The notes: generated by a model from the sequence alone, not told the origin. A DNA stretch of 64,000 nucleotides from Palsa-506 sp963836355 (GCA_963836355.1 CAWIJO010000006.1:558001-622000), one strand, 5' to 3'. Positions 42,629 through 52,273 are shown, counted from the first letter of the stretch. Program-made: numbers and translations.

Positions 42629-42968
42629 AAATGGCCCTGGCTCACGTTAGGTGATCGGCGATAGGCCGCAGTGCTACCGCCGAAGACCGCCGACGCAATT
42701 AGCACGCGATAGCAGGAACGGGGCCGCGCTGGCCGGGCGGGGAGGAACCGTGAACGACCACCCCGGGCCGGTCAGCGATCGCAGCCTTCGGCTCACCGGC
42801 ATGCCCGGGGCGGGCATCTTGCATGGCCGCCGTGCCAGATCCTGGTGTCAGCGGCCACGCTCAGGATGGGAGCATCGGCGGTGCGGGGGGTGAGTCCCGG
42901 TCGGCTGTGCCGACTGCCAGGCCAGGCCTGGTTGCCTGGGTGGGGCCCGCCCGGCCATCCTGGGTCGT
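42629..42968. other. Intergenic, no supported gene
   Basis: Gap between the PadR operon and a convergent SnoaL-like gene. I see no clear terminator or coding frame. Confidence 0.45.
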
Positions 42969-43430
42969 TCACACTGCCATCGGCGTCTTGACCCACCCGG
43001 AGTCGTAGGGGGTGAGGAACTGCCAGTCGAGCCGCTGTCCGCTGATCAGCCAGCGGCCGCTGATCTTGCGGTAGCGCATGTCCCAGGTCAGGGCGAGGAA
43101 CATGGCTTCGCCAACGATCGTGTGGGTTCCCCACATGTACCACTGGCCGGCGGCGTCGGTTCCGCTATCGGACAGGTGGATGGCGTGGGTGGCCAGGTGA
43201 TGCTTGGCGAAGGTGATCTGCCCGGTGACGGTCTCGAAGAAGCCCCGGATGGCAGCCAGGCCTTCGTGCCGGCCGAACGGGCCTCCGTCGAACACCCCAT
43301 CGTCGGTGAAGAGGCTGACAACACCATCGGCGTGGTAGTTGTTGTCGAAGTGCCGGGCGAGCTGCATCGTGACCTCGGTGATTTGCTCGAGGTTCTCCAG
43401 TCGCTGCACGCGCTGTTCCAGTGTTGCCAT
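42969..43430 (-). CDS. SnoaL-like (NTF2-fold) protein
   Basis: The 153-residue protein starts with a coiled helix (EQRVQRLENLEQITEVTMQL), then ADGVVSLFTDDGVFDGGPFG, HHLATHAIHLSDSG and a Trp-rich end (RYRKISGRWLISGQRL). This is the SnoaL_4-type fold. It is divergent from a BTAD-ATPase regulator, which might control it. Confidence 0.85.
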   Translation of the reverse strand: MATLEQRVQRLENLEQITEVTMQLARHFDNNYHADGVVSLFTDDGVFDGGPFGRHEGLAAIRGFFETVTGQITFAKHHLATHAIHLSDSGTDAAGQWYMWGTHTIVGEAMFLALTWDMRYRKISGRWLISGQRLDWQFLTPYDSGWVKTPMAV

Positions 43431-43521
43431 CGCCGTCTCCTTCGTGGTGTGAGAACCGTGCAGGTGCCAGACTAGAAACGAAGGTTTGGCGGGCGTTTGG
43501 CGAAATGTTGGCGGGAAACGG

Positions 43522-46500
43522 GTGCGGGTTCAGCTGTGCGGCCGGATGTGCGTTCAAAGCGACGACGGCACGACGATGGAGGGCTCGGCGTTTCCTGGCC
43601 GCCAGGGCCGGGTCGTGTTCGCCTACCTGGTGACCACTTCGCAGCCTGTACCGCGTGAGGTGCTGGCCGATCTGCTGTGGCCACACCGGCTGCCGTCCGC
43701 GTGGCGGCGTGACCTGGCTGCGGTTGTGTCGAAGCTGCGGGCGCTGCTGGCCCGGCTTGGGCTCGATGCCAGTGATGCGCTGCGCGGCGGCGGTGACTCC
43801 TACCAGCTTGTCTTGTCCCCGCGCCCGGAACTCGACGTGGACGCCGCGGCGGCCTGGCTCGCGGAGGCAGAGTCCGCTTTGGGGCTGGCAGATCGCAGCC
43901 GTGCGCTGCGGGCGGCGCAGGCGGCGGCAGAGGTGGCGCGCCGGCCGTTCCTGCCCGGGGAGAGCGGTGACTGGGTCGCCCAGCGGCGGAACGCCTTGGA
44001 CGGCCTGCTGCTCGGCGCTTTGGAGGTTATTGCCGAAGCCGCGGAGCCGCTGGTCGCGGTTCGCGCCGCGGAGGAGGCGTCGGCCCTGCGGCCGCTGCGT
44101 GAAACGAGCCACCTCAAGCTGATCCGGGCGCACCTGCGCGCAGGTGACCGCGCCGAGGCGTTGCGGGCCTATACGCGTTGCCGGCATCTGCTTGCCGAGG
44201 AGCTTGGCGTCGACCCGTCTGCACAGATCCAGGCGGTATACCTGGAAGCGCTCCAGGAGCGGGAGGCAGGGCAGCCCACCGTTCGCCTTCCCCTGCCGGA
44301 GCTGGCATCTGTGCGGGACAAGGGCCCGTTCGCGGGCCGACGGGCCGAGCTCACCCGGCTGCGTGACCTGCTCGCCCGGACCGGGTCCGGGCAGCGGATG
44401 GCCTGCGTCTGCGGGGACCCGGGCATCGGCAAGACCCGCCTTGCGGCCGAGTTCGCGCACGCCGCCTACATTGGGGGGGCGATTGTGCTCGCCGGCCGCT
44501 GTGACCGGGAGCAGGTCGTGCCCTACCAACCTTTCGCCGAGGCGCTGAAGCAGCTGCTGGATGCCACCCCTGCCCGGGCATTGCGCGCCATCACCGGTAG
44601 CTGGGCGCCCGACCTCGCACGGCTCCTTCCCCAGCTCGGTGACCGGTTTCCAGGCCTAGCCGCGCCCGCCGCCGTCGAGCCCGATACCGCACGGTACCGG
44701 TTGTTCGAAGGCGTAACGGCGGCCGTGGTCACGCTTTCGCGCGCCGCCCCGGTCGTTTTGCTGATCGACGATCTGCAGTGGGCCGACAACTCAACGCTCG
44801 CCCTGCTGCGCCACATGCTGCGCTGTGATCAGCGGGCGCCCTTGCTCATCGTGGTCACCTGCCGCGACAGCGAGGTGAACGCGGACCACCCGCTCACGGC
44901 GACACTGGCCGACCTGCACCAGCAGGATCTGGTGACGGCCGTACCGGTGCCCAGCCTCGATCAGAGCGAGGTCGCAGCCCTGCTGGGGGGACGCGCAACG
45001 CTGGCTGCTGAGATCCATCAGTGCACTGCGGGCAACCCGTTCTTCGTCCACCAGCTCGCCCGCCACCTGATCGAGACCGGTTCAGCCGACCTGGCCCAAG
45101 CCGGGGTGCCTGCGGGCGTCACCTGGGTGGTGCGGCGCAGGCTCGCCCTCCTCGGGACCGATGCCTGGCGCAGCCTGACCGTGGCAGCGGTGATCGGGCA
45201 CCGATTCGGTGCCGACCTTGTTGGGAGCGTCACCGGGCTGGGTGAGCAGGCCGGCCTTGAGGCACTCGAAGGTGCCTGCGCTGCCCGCCTTGTCAGCGAG
45301 ATTCCCGGCGGCGAGGGTTTCGCCTTCATCCACGATCTGGTGCGCGAGGCTGTCTACGCGCAGCTGGGAGCAAACCGCCGCGCCCTGCTGCACCGGGCGG
45401 TAGCCGAAAGGCTGGAGGTGCTGGCATCCGGCTCAGCGGCAGAGCTCGCCCGCCACTACGCCGCCGCGGGCCCCGGCGCCCGCGGCAAAGCGGTGCACTA
45501 CGCGATCCGGGCTGCGGAAGCTGCCGCGACCCAGCTCGCCCACGACGACGCTGCCCGCCACTACGCCGCCGCGCTCGCCGGGCTGCCGCCCGGCGAACCT
45601 GCGGCCAGCCGCGGCGCCCTGCTGCTGGCACTCGCAGGCGCGCGCGTGCGGGCCGGTGACCCGCGCGCCCCGCAGGCCTTTCACAGCGCGGCCGCTCAGG
45701 CGCGGAGCAGCGGCGACACGTTGCTGCTCGCCCAGGCTGCGCTAGGTGCGGCGGCGACCTGGGCACCCACCGGCAGCGCCGAGCCCGGGCGTATCGCCCT
45801 GCTATGGGAGGCACTGGCCGCGCTGCCACCAGGGCAAGACCAGCTGAAAGCGCAACTGCTGTCATCGCTGGCCAGCGCCCGGTACTGGGAAGCAGACCCC
45901 GCCCCGCGAGCACAGCTCAGCACTCAGGCGGCGGCGATCGCCCGGCGCCTCGGGGATCCGGCGACCCTGGCAGCCTGCCTGGAAGCGCGTAACTCATCGA
46001 TTTGGGGGCCCGGCGACGCGGTGACCCGCCAGGCCACCGCACGCGAGATCGTCCAGCTCGCTGCCGCAGCCGGGGAGCCAGAGCTCGCGGTGCACGGGCA
46101 TGCCTGGGGCATCACGGCCGCAGTCGAACTGGGCGACCGGGACGCGCTGGACCGCGAGCTCGGCGCCTACACGGCGCTCGCGGACGAACTTCGCCAGCCC
46201 CGCTACCGCTGGTACGCGCGGAGCCGGCAAGCCATGCAGGCGATCATGACCGGTGACTTCGCCGACGGGGAGCGCATAGCAGGTGAAGGCCGTGACATCG
46301 CCGACCGGGCGGGCGAGCCGGACGCCGAGAACCTGCTGGTCGCCGGGCTGTTCCCGGTTTGGCTCGAGCGGCCTCATGAGGGTGCCGCCCACACCCGTCT
46401 CAGTTCGGCCATCGACTCCGCTTCCAACGATCGCGTGCGCGTCACGCTGGCCTGTGCCCGCCTGCTGTGGGAGACGGCCACGGGCGCCAGTCTCGCGGAA

Positions 46501-47001
46501 TACCGGGCATGGTTGCGGCGTCTCGGCGATCAGACCGCCCAGCCACGGGACATGCACTGGGCATTCAACATCGCCTGCCTCGCCGGCGCTGCCGCCAGGC
46601 AGCGGGACAAGCAGCAGGCGGCACGGCTGGCTGACGTGCTCGCACCCTATGCCGCAACCGGCATCATCTGGGCCGGGGCAGCGGCGTTCCTCGGCTCGGC
46701 CGCACACTGGCTGGGCGTCCTGGCCGCAACGCTCGGCCGCCACCAACTCGCCAGACAGCACTTGGCCACCGCCCTGACCTTCCATGAACGCCTCGGCGCG
46801 GCACCATGGATCGCCCGCACACAAGTCGAGCAGGCGCGCCTGCTGCTCGCCACCGGCGGCGATGCCCGCGCGCTGCCGCTGCTAGCTGCCGCGGGCAGGA
46901 CGGCCAGCCGGTGCGGCATGAGCACTCTCGCCACCGACATCACCTCGCTCACGACCTACCGCCATAAGGCTGCAACCGCAACCCCAGCATCCTCCCGCTG
47001 A
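43522..47001 (+). CDS. SARP-type BTAD regulator with AAA ATPase and TPR-like repeats
   Basis: From the GTG chosen here the protein has 1159 residues; a TTG 12 codons upstream is possible. An N-terminal winged-helix part (VRVQLCGRMCVQSDDG; PVPREVLADLLWP) is followed by a BTAD helical domain ending AYTRCRHLLAEELGVDPSAQ. An AAA/STAND ATPase follows with Walker A GDPGIGKT at residues 298-305 and Walker B VVLLIDDLQWAD near 410. The last 500 residues are helical TPR-like repeats. This is the architecture of large AfsR-like regulators of secondary metabolism; no biosynthetic cluster lies nearby, so its target is unknown. No LuxR HTH is present. Confidence 0.9.
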   Translation: MRVQLCGRMCVQSDDGTTMEGSAFPGRQGRVVFAYLVTTSQPVPREVLADLLWPHRLPSAWRRDLAAVVSKLRALLARLGLDASDALRGGGDSYQLVLSPRPELDVDAAAAWLAEAESALGLADRSRALRAAQAAAEVARRPFLPGESGDWVAQRRNALDGLLLGALEVIAEAAEPLVAVRAAEEASALRPLRETSHLKLIRAHLRAGDRAEALRAYTRCRHLLAEELGVDPSAQIQAVYLEALQEREAGQPTVRLPLPELASVRDKGPFAGRRAELTRLRDLLARTGSGQRMACVCGDPGIGKTRLAAEFAHAAYIGGAIVLAGRCDREQVVPYQPFAEALKQLLDATPARALRAITGSWAPDLARLLPQLGDRFPGLAAPAAVEPDTARYRLFEGVTAAVVTLSRAAPVVLLIDDLQWADNSTLALLRHMLRCDQRAPLLIVVTCRDSEVNADHPLTATLADLHQQDLVTAVPVPSLDQSEVAALLGGRATLAAEIHQCTAGNPFFVHQLARHLIETGSADLAQAGVPAGVTWVVRRRLALLGTDAWRSLTVAAVIGHRFGADLVGSVTGLGEQAGLEALEGACAARLVSEIPGGEGFAFIHDLVREAVYAQLGANRRALLHRAVAERLEVLASGSAAELARHYAAAGPGARGKAVHYAIRAAEAAATQLAHDDAARHYAAALAGLPPGEPAASRGALLLALAGARVRAGDPRAPQAFHSAAAQARSSGDTLLLAQAALGAAATWAPTGSAEPGRIALLWEALAALPPGQDQLKAQLLSSLASARYWEADPAPRAQLSTQAAAIARRLGDPATLAACLEARNSSIWGPGDAVTRQATAREIVQLAAAAGEPELAVHGHAWGITAAVELGDRDALDRELGAYTALADELRQPRYRWYARSRQAMQAIMTGDFADGERIAGEGRDIADRAGEPDAENLLVAGLFPVWLERPHEGAAHTRLSSAIDSASNDRVRVTLACARLLWETATGASLAEYRAWLRRLGDQTAQPRDMHWAFNIACLAGAAARQRDKQQAARLADVLAPYAATGIIWAGAAAFLGSAAHWLGVLAATLGRHQLARQHLATALTFHERLGAAPWIARTQVEQARLLLATGGDARALPLLAAAGRTASRCGMSTLATDITSLTTYRHKAATATPASSR

Positions 47002-47159
47002 TCCGCGACTCACTGAGCGCTTGACGGGTGCCGCCGCCACATTGGTGCCCTCAGCGTCGCCGACGGGGACGCCGTATCTGGGCCTGGCATCGGCCCGGTC
47101 AGACCAGCGCCTGCTGCCGCTCGATGGGAACTGCGCGGCCGGATACGTCCGGCTCAGCA

Positions 47160-47825
47160 TCAGCCGCGGGCGATGTCGGCGAACGGGCTCAGGCGGCCCC
47201 ACTCGCTGAGGGTCCTGGTCAGCCATCCCGGTGCGGTCAGGGTCATGCCGCCGGCCTTTTGCGCCGTGGCGAGGCTGGCTGTCCCGTTGTGCCAGCGCAC
47301 CAGCCATTGCGCATCGGTGGTCACGATGCCGTCCTCGTCGAACCCGGGAGGCCGCACGCAGACCTCGTTGCCCCGGCGGGTGGCGACCACCCAGTACCGG
47401 CTGGGCCTGCCCGGGCCGGTCAGATCGAAGCGGACGACCAATCGGTCCCGCGGCAGGCTCTCGGGCTCGATTAGCCGCGCGAGCATCCACAGCGCGAGGT
47501 AAGGGTCCATGTGGGCGGGGAGAACCTCGCGCCACCGCGCGCCCCACGCGCCAAGGGCGAGGCAGACATCGCCCAGCTCGCGCCCGGCCTCGGTGAGCTG
47601 GTAGACCGGCCCTCCCGGGCCCGGCCGGCGCGTGAGGACGCCGTATGCCTCAAGCCGCCGCAGCCGCTGGGACAACACGCTGCGCGGCAGGCCCGGAGCG
47701 CCGTCGAGGATCTCGCTGAACCTCCCGCAGCCGATCATGAGGTTGCGGATGATGATCGGTGTCCAGCGCTCGGCGAACACCTCCGCCCCCAGCGCGACCG
47801 GGCAGTACTGGCCATATCCGTGCAT
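47160..47825 (-). CDS. HxlR-family regulator
   Basis: The 221-residue protein has the HxlR pattern YCPVALGAEVFAERWTPIII and recognition region GLPRSVLSQRLRRLEAYGVL, with a C-terminal ligand-type domain (WVVATRRGNEVCVRPPGFDE). It is a paralogue of the HxlR at 39.9 kb. ATG 47825 follows GTGGAGG; another ATG lies five codons upstream. Its start is divergent from the methyltransferase gene 109 bases away, a shared control region. Confidence 0.88.
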   Translation of the reverse strand: MHGYGQYCPVALGAEVFAERWTPIIIRNLMIGCGRFSEILDGAPGLPRSVLSQRLRRLEAYGVLTRRPGPGGPVYQLTEAGRELGDVCLALGAWGARWREVLPAHMDPYLALWMLARLIEPESLPRDRLVVRFDLTGPGRPSRYWVVATRRGNEVCVRPPGFDEDGIVTTDAQWLVRWHNGTASLATAQKAGGMTLTAPGWLTRTLSEWGRLSPFADIARG

Positions 47826-47934
47826 GCCTCCACTGTCCACCTGGCAGGTGGATCCTCGGTAGTCCAGATTTCATACTTCCCGACCGCCTGCAGCCGCTGG
47901 CAGCCTGGACCCATGACCGGAACGGAGGCTGATC

Positions 47935-48777
47935 ATGAACCTGACCAACCGGACGCGGCAGAAGACCTCAGCTTACAAAGCTGGGGTGCGGCAGGCCTGG
48001 GCGGCCGGCGACTACCACCGGTTCGCATCCGACCTGGTGTGGCACCTGGGCGCCGAACTGGTATCGGCGTGCGGAATCAGGCCGGGCGACCGGGTGCTCG
48101 ACGTCGCGGCCGGATCCGGGAACACCGCCCTGCGGGCGGCCGCGGCGGGCGCGGCCGTGGTGGCGTCCGATCTGACTCCCGAGAACTTCCCCGCGGGGCG
48201 CCGGGAAGCGCAGCGAGCCGGGCTGGCCATCGACTGGGTCCAGGCCGACGCCGAAGACCTGCCGTTTGCCGACGCCCAGTTCGACGTCGTCACCTCTTCG
48301 GTCGGCGCCATGTGGGCTCCTGACCACCAGCGCGTCGCCGATGAGCTGCTGCGCGTGTGCCGGCCCGCCGGAACTATCGCGATGATCAACTTCGCCGCCG
48401 ACGGGTTGCTGGCCGCCTTCCTCGGCGTGTTCGCCGGCTACGCCCCGCCGCCACCGCCGTGGGCGTCACCGCCGACGCTGTGGGGCGACCCGGACCACGT
48501 CGCCCAGCTGTTCGGCGACCGGGTCGCCGCGCTAGAAATCACACCGGGAACCTACACCGAGCGGGTACCCGGCGGCCCGCCCGGATACTGCCAGTACTAC
48601 AAGCAAACCTTCGGGCCGGTCGCTGCGATCTACGCCGCGCTGCCACCCGGACAGGCCGCCGCCCTCGACCGCGACTTCCTGGCCTTCGCCGCCCACAACA
48701 ACACCGGCCCCGCAGGGGGGGCAGCCGAACTGGACTACCAGTACATCCGGGTCATCACCCGCACCCGCAGCCGCTGA
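47935..48777 (+). CDS. SAM-dependent methyltransferase
   Basis: The 280-residue class I methyltransferase has motif I VLDVAAGSGNTALRAAAAG, the acidic loop VASDLTPENF, motif II DLPFADAQFDVVTSSVGAMW and motif III LLRVCRPAGTIAMI. The C-terminal part is Pro-rich (GYAPPPPPWASPP) and may bind substrate. The ATG follows GGAGGCTGATC. It is probably controlled by the divergent HxlR regulator. The methyl acceptor is unknown. Confidence 0.88.
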   Translation: MNLTNRTRQKTSAYKAGVRQAWAAGDYHRFASDLVWHLGAELVSACGIRPGDRVLDVAAGSGNTALRAAAAGAAVVASDLTPENFPAGRREAQRAGLAIDWVQADAEDLPFADAQFDVVTSSVGAMWAPDHQRVADELLRVCRPAGTIAMINFAADGLLAAFLGVFAGYAPPPPPWASPPTLWGDPDHVAQLFGDRVAALEITPGTYTERVPGGPPGYCQYYKQTFGPVAAIYAALPPGQAAALDRDFLAFAAHNNTGPAGGAAELDYQYIRVITRTRSR

Positions 48778-48905
48778 CAGCAAACCCATAGGCCCGCGTC
48801 CTGCCGGCCCCGCAGGCATCAGCGCACATTTCAGCCACTGACGAAATTCCGCCAGGTTGCCTTCCCTGATGACTAGCGCCACCCGGGCTCGCGGCATCCT
48901 CCTCA

Positions 48906-48935
48906 TTGCAGGCGACAAGGATTGCCTCCTACAAT
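48906..48935 (+). promoter_or_regulatory. Predicted promoter of the MarR gene
   Basis: TTGCAG, an 18-base spacer, then TACAAT. Transcription would start about seven bases later, at or just before the ATG at 48944, so the message is probably leaderless. Confidence 0.55.
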
Positions 48936-48943
48936 ATTTCTTC

Positions 48944-49441
48944 ATGGGAACACCCTCAAGGGCGGCTCGGGCACAGCCCGAATTGGCGCCTGGAACGCTC
49001 GAGATCCTGCAAGCGGCGACCCGAGTGCTGGCCGGTGTTGCACTGCGGAGCCTGGATGTCCTTGACGGCGCGGTGACTTTGCCACAGTTCCGGATGCTCG
49101 CGGTGCTGGCTGACCTTGGCCGGGCCCGGTCGGTGCAGGTGGCGCGCGCGCTCGGGCTGGAGGCCTCTACAGTGACCCGGCTGGCCGACCGCATGGTTGC
49201 CGCCGGGCATGTGACGAGGGGAACTGAGCAGGGTCACCGTGGCGTGGTGGCGCTAGAGTTGACTGCCTCCGGCGTACATCTGATCCGACAGGTCGCCGCG
49301 TGGCGGGAGCAGGAGCTGGCGCGGATTCTTCACCAGCTGCCGCCGGCCGCGTGCGCAGAGGTAGCTACTGCGCTGCGGCAGCTGGTGGAAGCCGCAGGCG
49401 AGGGCTACGGGACGATCTCCCGCGGCTTGGTGCCCGTGTGA
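48944..49441 (+). CDS. MarR-family transcriptional regulator
   Basis: The 165-residue protein has the MarR fold: first helix TLEILQAATRVLAGVALRSL, winged helix VTLPQFRMLAVLADLG and RALGLEASTVTRLADRMVAA, wing region RGTEQGHRGVVALELTASG, and a C-terminal dimer helix. No ribosome-binding site precedes the ATG; instead a good promoter sits directly upstream. It follows the methyltransferase gene by 166 bases but has its own promoter. Confidence 0.88.
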   Translation: MGTPSRAARAQPELAPGTLEILQAATRVLAGVALRSLDVLDGAVTLPQFRMLAVLADLGRARSVQVARALGLEASTVTRLADRMVAAGHVTRGTEQGHRGVVALELTASGVHLIRQVAAWREQELARILHQLPPAACAEVATALRQLVEAAGEGYGTISRGLVPV

Positions 49442-49817
49442 CCAGGGTTATCCGGCAGTGGCGCTGCCCCCGACCCGGGGCGCCACACCCGGTCGCGTGG
49501 GTCGGCATCACCGCGCCAGGTCCCGGTCCTGTGCCGTGCAATGAGGCCGGGATCAGCGCCGGTGGCGGGCTCCGGGGGCAGTAGTGGCTGGGCAACCCGC
49601 TGGCCTGCGGCAAGGCGGCGATCAGGCGGAGATGCCGGGCTGGGCGCCTTTCCGGGTGGCCCCGCCTCGCCGCCGCTCAGGCCAGCGGAGGGGTCTCTTC
49701 CTTTCTTCGTGGCAAGGATGGCGAGCGCCGGCTGCACTGGCCGTGCCTGCGGCGCGCGGGCGGCACCGGCGCCGCCGGTCCAGTCTGGATGCCGCGCACC
49801 TACCTGACGGCCCTGGT
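49442..49817. other. Intergenic, no supported gene
   Basis: Open frames on both strands have no recognised domain or start signal. It presumably holds the sigma-factor promoter; I see no repeat. Confidence 0.45.
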
Positions 49818-50390
49818 GTGACCAGAATGCCTGCCGGGCTGGGCCCGGCCACGGCCGGGACACTTGCGGGCAGTGCCCGTGACAGACAGCCCGGATGGGA
49901 TGCTGACGAAACGGTGGCGGTTTTCTACCATGCGCACTACCGTTCGCTGGCCCGGATCGCCGCGCTCCTGGGCAATGACGTTGCGGTAGCCGAAGAAATA
50001 GTCCAGCGCGCTTTTATCTCGATGCACCGACTGCGTCGGCGCTTGCGGGACGGCGACGAGGCCCTGGGCTACCTCCGGCGGGCAGTGGTCAGCCGGGCAC
50101 GCTCTCAGGACGCCTCTGCTGACCCGCCGAACAGGCGCCGGGCCGCGTCACCCGGCGGGCAGCCAGCCGGCACCGCTCAGGAAGCCCTCCTCATGGCGGC
50201 GCTTCGCAGCCTGCCGGCCCGCCAGCGCGAAGCCGTAGTGCTCAAATTCTACGCGGACTGGCCTGATGTCCAGATCGCTATCGCGATGGGAATCAGCCCA
50301 TATGCACTGGGTGGCCATCTCCGGCGAGGGATATCCGCCATGCAGGCTGCATCCCAGAGCGATGCCATGACGCCGCAGCTGCCCAGCTAG
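49818..50390 (+). CDS. ECF sigma factor (SigE-like family)
   Basis: The 190-residue protein has region 2 (AVFYHAHYRSLARIAALLGN; AEEIVQRAFISMHRLRRRL) and region 4 (LRSLPARQREAVVLKFYADW; AMGISPYALGGHLRRGISAM), so both core-binding and -35-binding helices are there. No anti-sigma gene follows directly. The convergent neighbour is a PP2C phosphatase of the RsbU/SpoIIE kind, which often acts in partner-switch control of sigma factors. GTG 49818 or ATG 49827 could start it; neither has a clear ribosome-binding site. Confidence 0.85.
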   Translation: MTRMPAGLGPATAGTLAGSARDRQPGWDADETVAVFYHAHYRSLARIAALLGNDVAVAEEIVQRAFISMHRLRRRLRDGDEALGYLRRAVVSRARSQDASADPPNRRRAASPGGQPAGTAQEALLMAALRSLPARQREAVVLKFYADWPDVQIAIAMGISPYALGGHLRRGISAMQAASQSDAMTPQLPS

Positions 50391-50499
50391 CCAGAGACGA
50401 CCGCCCGGCCGCATGAGCAAGCCGAGGCGACCATGGAGAGCGGAGGTGTCCTGTCGCCCCCGCTGACCCTGATGTCCGCGGCGAACAGGCGGTCCGCGG

Positions 50500-51639
50500 T
50501 CACCGGCCCCTATCAGGCTCGCGCCGCACGGGGTTTCGACTGATCAGGAGCATCGCGGCATCGTCATGCGGCTTGCGGCCAACATGGCGGACGACATCGA
50601 CACGGAGACGATCCAGCGCGGCCCCCAGATCCTGCCCGGCAAGCAGGGGCCCACACTGGTGCAGCGGATAAAAGCAACCTGAGCTGTCCCGTGCCTCGCT
50701 GATCCCATCGGTGTAGAAGAGGATGCGCTCGGCCAGGCGGAGTGGCATGGCGCTCGTTTTCCGGGGACTCGGCATCAGCTGCCCCAGCCCGAGGGGCAGG
50801 CCGGGGCATGCTGGCTCGATGAACCGGACCGCGTCGTCGGTGAGCAGGAGCGGCGGCGGGTGGCCGCAGTTGAGGATCTCGATCTCCGAAGGGCTGGGGG
50901 GTATCTCGGCCAGCACCACGGTCACGAACTCCTCCTCCGTCAGCTGCCGCTGCAGGCTGGCCTCAATCCGTGCCGCGATCTCCGCCAGGTCCGCCGCGTC
51001 GTAGGCTGCTTCGCGGAACGCGCCCAGGACGACCGCCGCCGTCTGCACCGTGGGCAGGCCGTGGCCCTGCACATCGCCAAGGATCAGCCGCATGCGGCCT
51101 TCGGCCACGATCACCGCGTACAGGTCACCGCCGATCCGTGCCGCCGCGCTGGCCGAGTCGTAGCGAACGGCAGTGCGGACGTCCCCGATGACGGTAGGCA
51201 CCGGGCGAAGCAGGACAAGCTGCGCGGCCTCGGCGACCGCGGTGATGTCGGCAAGATAACGCTCCCTTCGGCGGCGCCCAACACTGGCGACCACACCTGC
51301 CGCAGTGACCCCCGCGATGGTAGCCAGGGCCACAGCCACTCGCCGCGATCCCAGCAGCCCGTCGTACGCCCCCACCGGCAGGCACATGACCGCTCCCAAG
51401 CCGCCCACCAGCGCCGTTCGCAGCGGGCTCAGCGAGACCGCGGCCAGTGCGGGTCCCAGCGATAGCAACGGCAGCAACCCAAAGGCCGGGCCGGCCAGCA
51501 GATCGGCACTGACGACCGCCACCATGACCGCGAAAGGCAGCACGCCCAGCATGACCCGGACCGACATCCCGCGCAGCGTCTGCTGCCCGGCGGTCAGTGA
51601 CTCTCCCCGCTCGGCTGCATCACTCGTGGATGCAGACAT
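50500..51639 (-). CDS. Membrane-anchored PP2C (SpoIIE/RsbU-type) phosphatase
   Basis: The 379-residue protein has three to four membrane segments at about 25-115 (VMLGVLPFAVMVAVVSADLL; GLLPLLSLGPALAAVSL; VALATIAGVTAAGVVASVG). A PP2C phosphatase domain of the SpoIIE type follows: ARIGGDLYAVI, RLILGDVQGHGLPTVQTAA, EIEILNCGHPPPLL, ILFYTDGISEARD and the C-terminal HDDAAMLLI. All metal-binding Asp positions are present. It probably dephosphorylates an anti-anti-sigma protein. The 630 bases upstream hold the palindrome. Confidence 0.88.
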   Translation of the reverse strand: MSASTSDAAERGESLTAGQQTLRGMSVRVMLGVLPFAVMVAVVSADLLAGPAFGLLPLLSLGPALAAVSLSPLRTALVGGLGAVMCLPVGAYDGLLGSRRVAVALATIAGVTAAGVVASVGRRRRERYLADITAVAEAAQLVLLRPVPTVIGDVRTAVRYDSASAAARIGGDLYAVIVAEGRMRLILGDVQGHGLPTVQTAAVVLGAFREAAYDAADLAEIAARIEASLQRQLTEEEFVTVVLAEIPPSPSEIEILNCGHPPPLLLTDDAVRFIEPACPGLPLGLGQLMPSPRKTSAMPLRLAERILFYTDGISEARDSSGCFYPLHQCGPLLAGQDLGAALDRLRVDVVRHVGRKPHDDAAMLLISRNPVRREPDRGR

Positions 51640-52273
51640 CAGCGCCCATGCTCCAGCGGACGGTGGCCGACGATCTGCTTCATCCCGTTTCCCTGCCGAG
51701 GCCCTCCGCCCAGCTGAGGATGCCTCGGTTCTGGCAGGTCCTGGCTGCCTGCCCCGCATCTTTGCCTTTGCAACAATAAGATAGGCTAACCTTCATCGCG
51801 GGTGTGACGCCGAACCCGTAGCGAATGAGGCCTGTTGCGGCGACCCGGGGGCGATGCCGACGGCAAGACCCGGTGCTTAGGATCAGCCAAGCCGATGGCT
51901 CAGCCCGCGATGCTGGCGACCACGATGGCGGTACAGCCCCATTACCGCTCATGCAGCCTCCCCCACCTGCGCATGCCGGGCCGCGCCGAACGTGGGCGTC
52001 GGCCGCGGCCGACGCCCACGTTCGGCGCTGACGCCACCCAGCTACCGGCGACAGCCGACGCCCCGGCAACCCGAAATCACCTTGCAAACTACAATAGTTG
52101 CCTATAACAAGACATGGCCTGGGCAGACCAGGCAAGAGCACCCGGCCAGAAGCCCTGCTGGTGGACGGACATCGTGGTCGTGCGGGCCGTGCCAGGAGAG
52201 CCGGTAACTGGCCTGCCGCATCACGGCGAGCCCGTTATCCGGCGGCGCACCGCGCCGGGCAGGGAGCTGAATC
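51640..52273. other. Divergent intergenic region with a long palindrome
   Basis: The region separates the PP2C gene from the DUF385 gene and holds no supported gene. It contains the perfect palindrome at 51983-52028. An AT-richer stretch lies at 52075-52110. Confidence 0.6.
51983..52028. repeat. 46-bp perfect palindrome without a loop
   Basis: The left arm starts GCGCCGAACGTGGGCGTCGG and the right arm is its exact complement in reverse, with the centre between 52005 and 52006 in the run GGCCGCGGCC. All 23 base pairs match. It is intergenic, upstream of both flanking genes. Confidence 0.95.
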
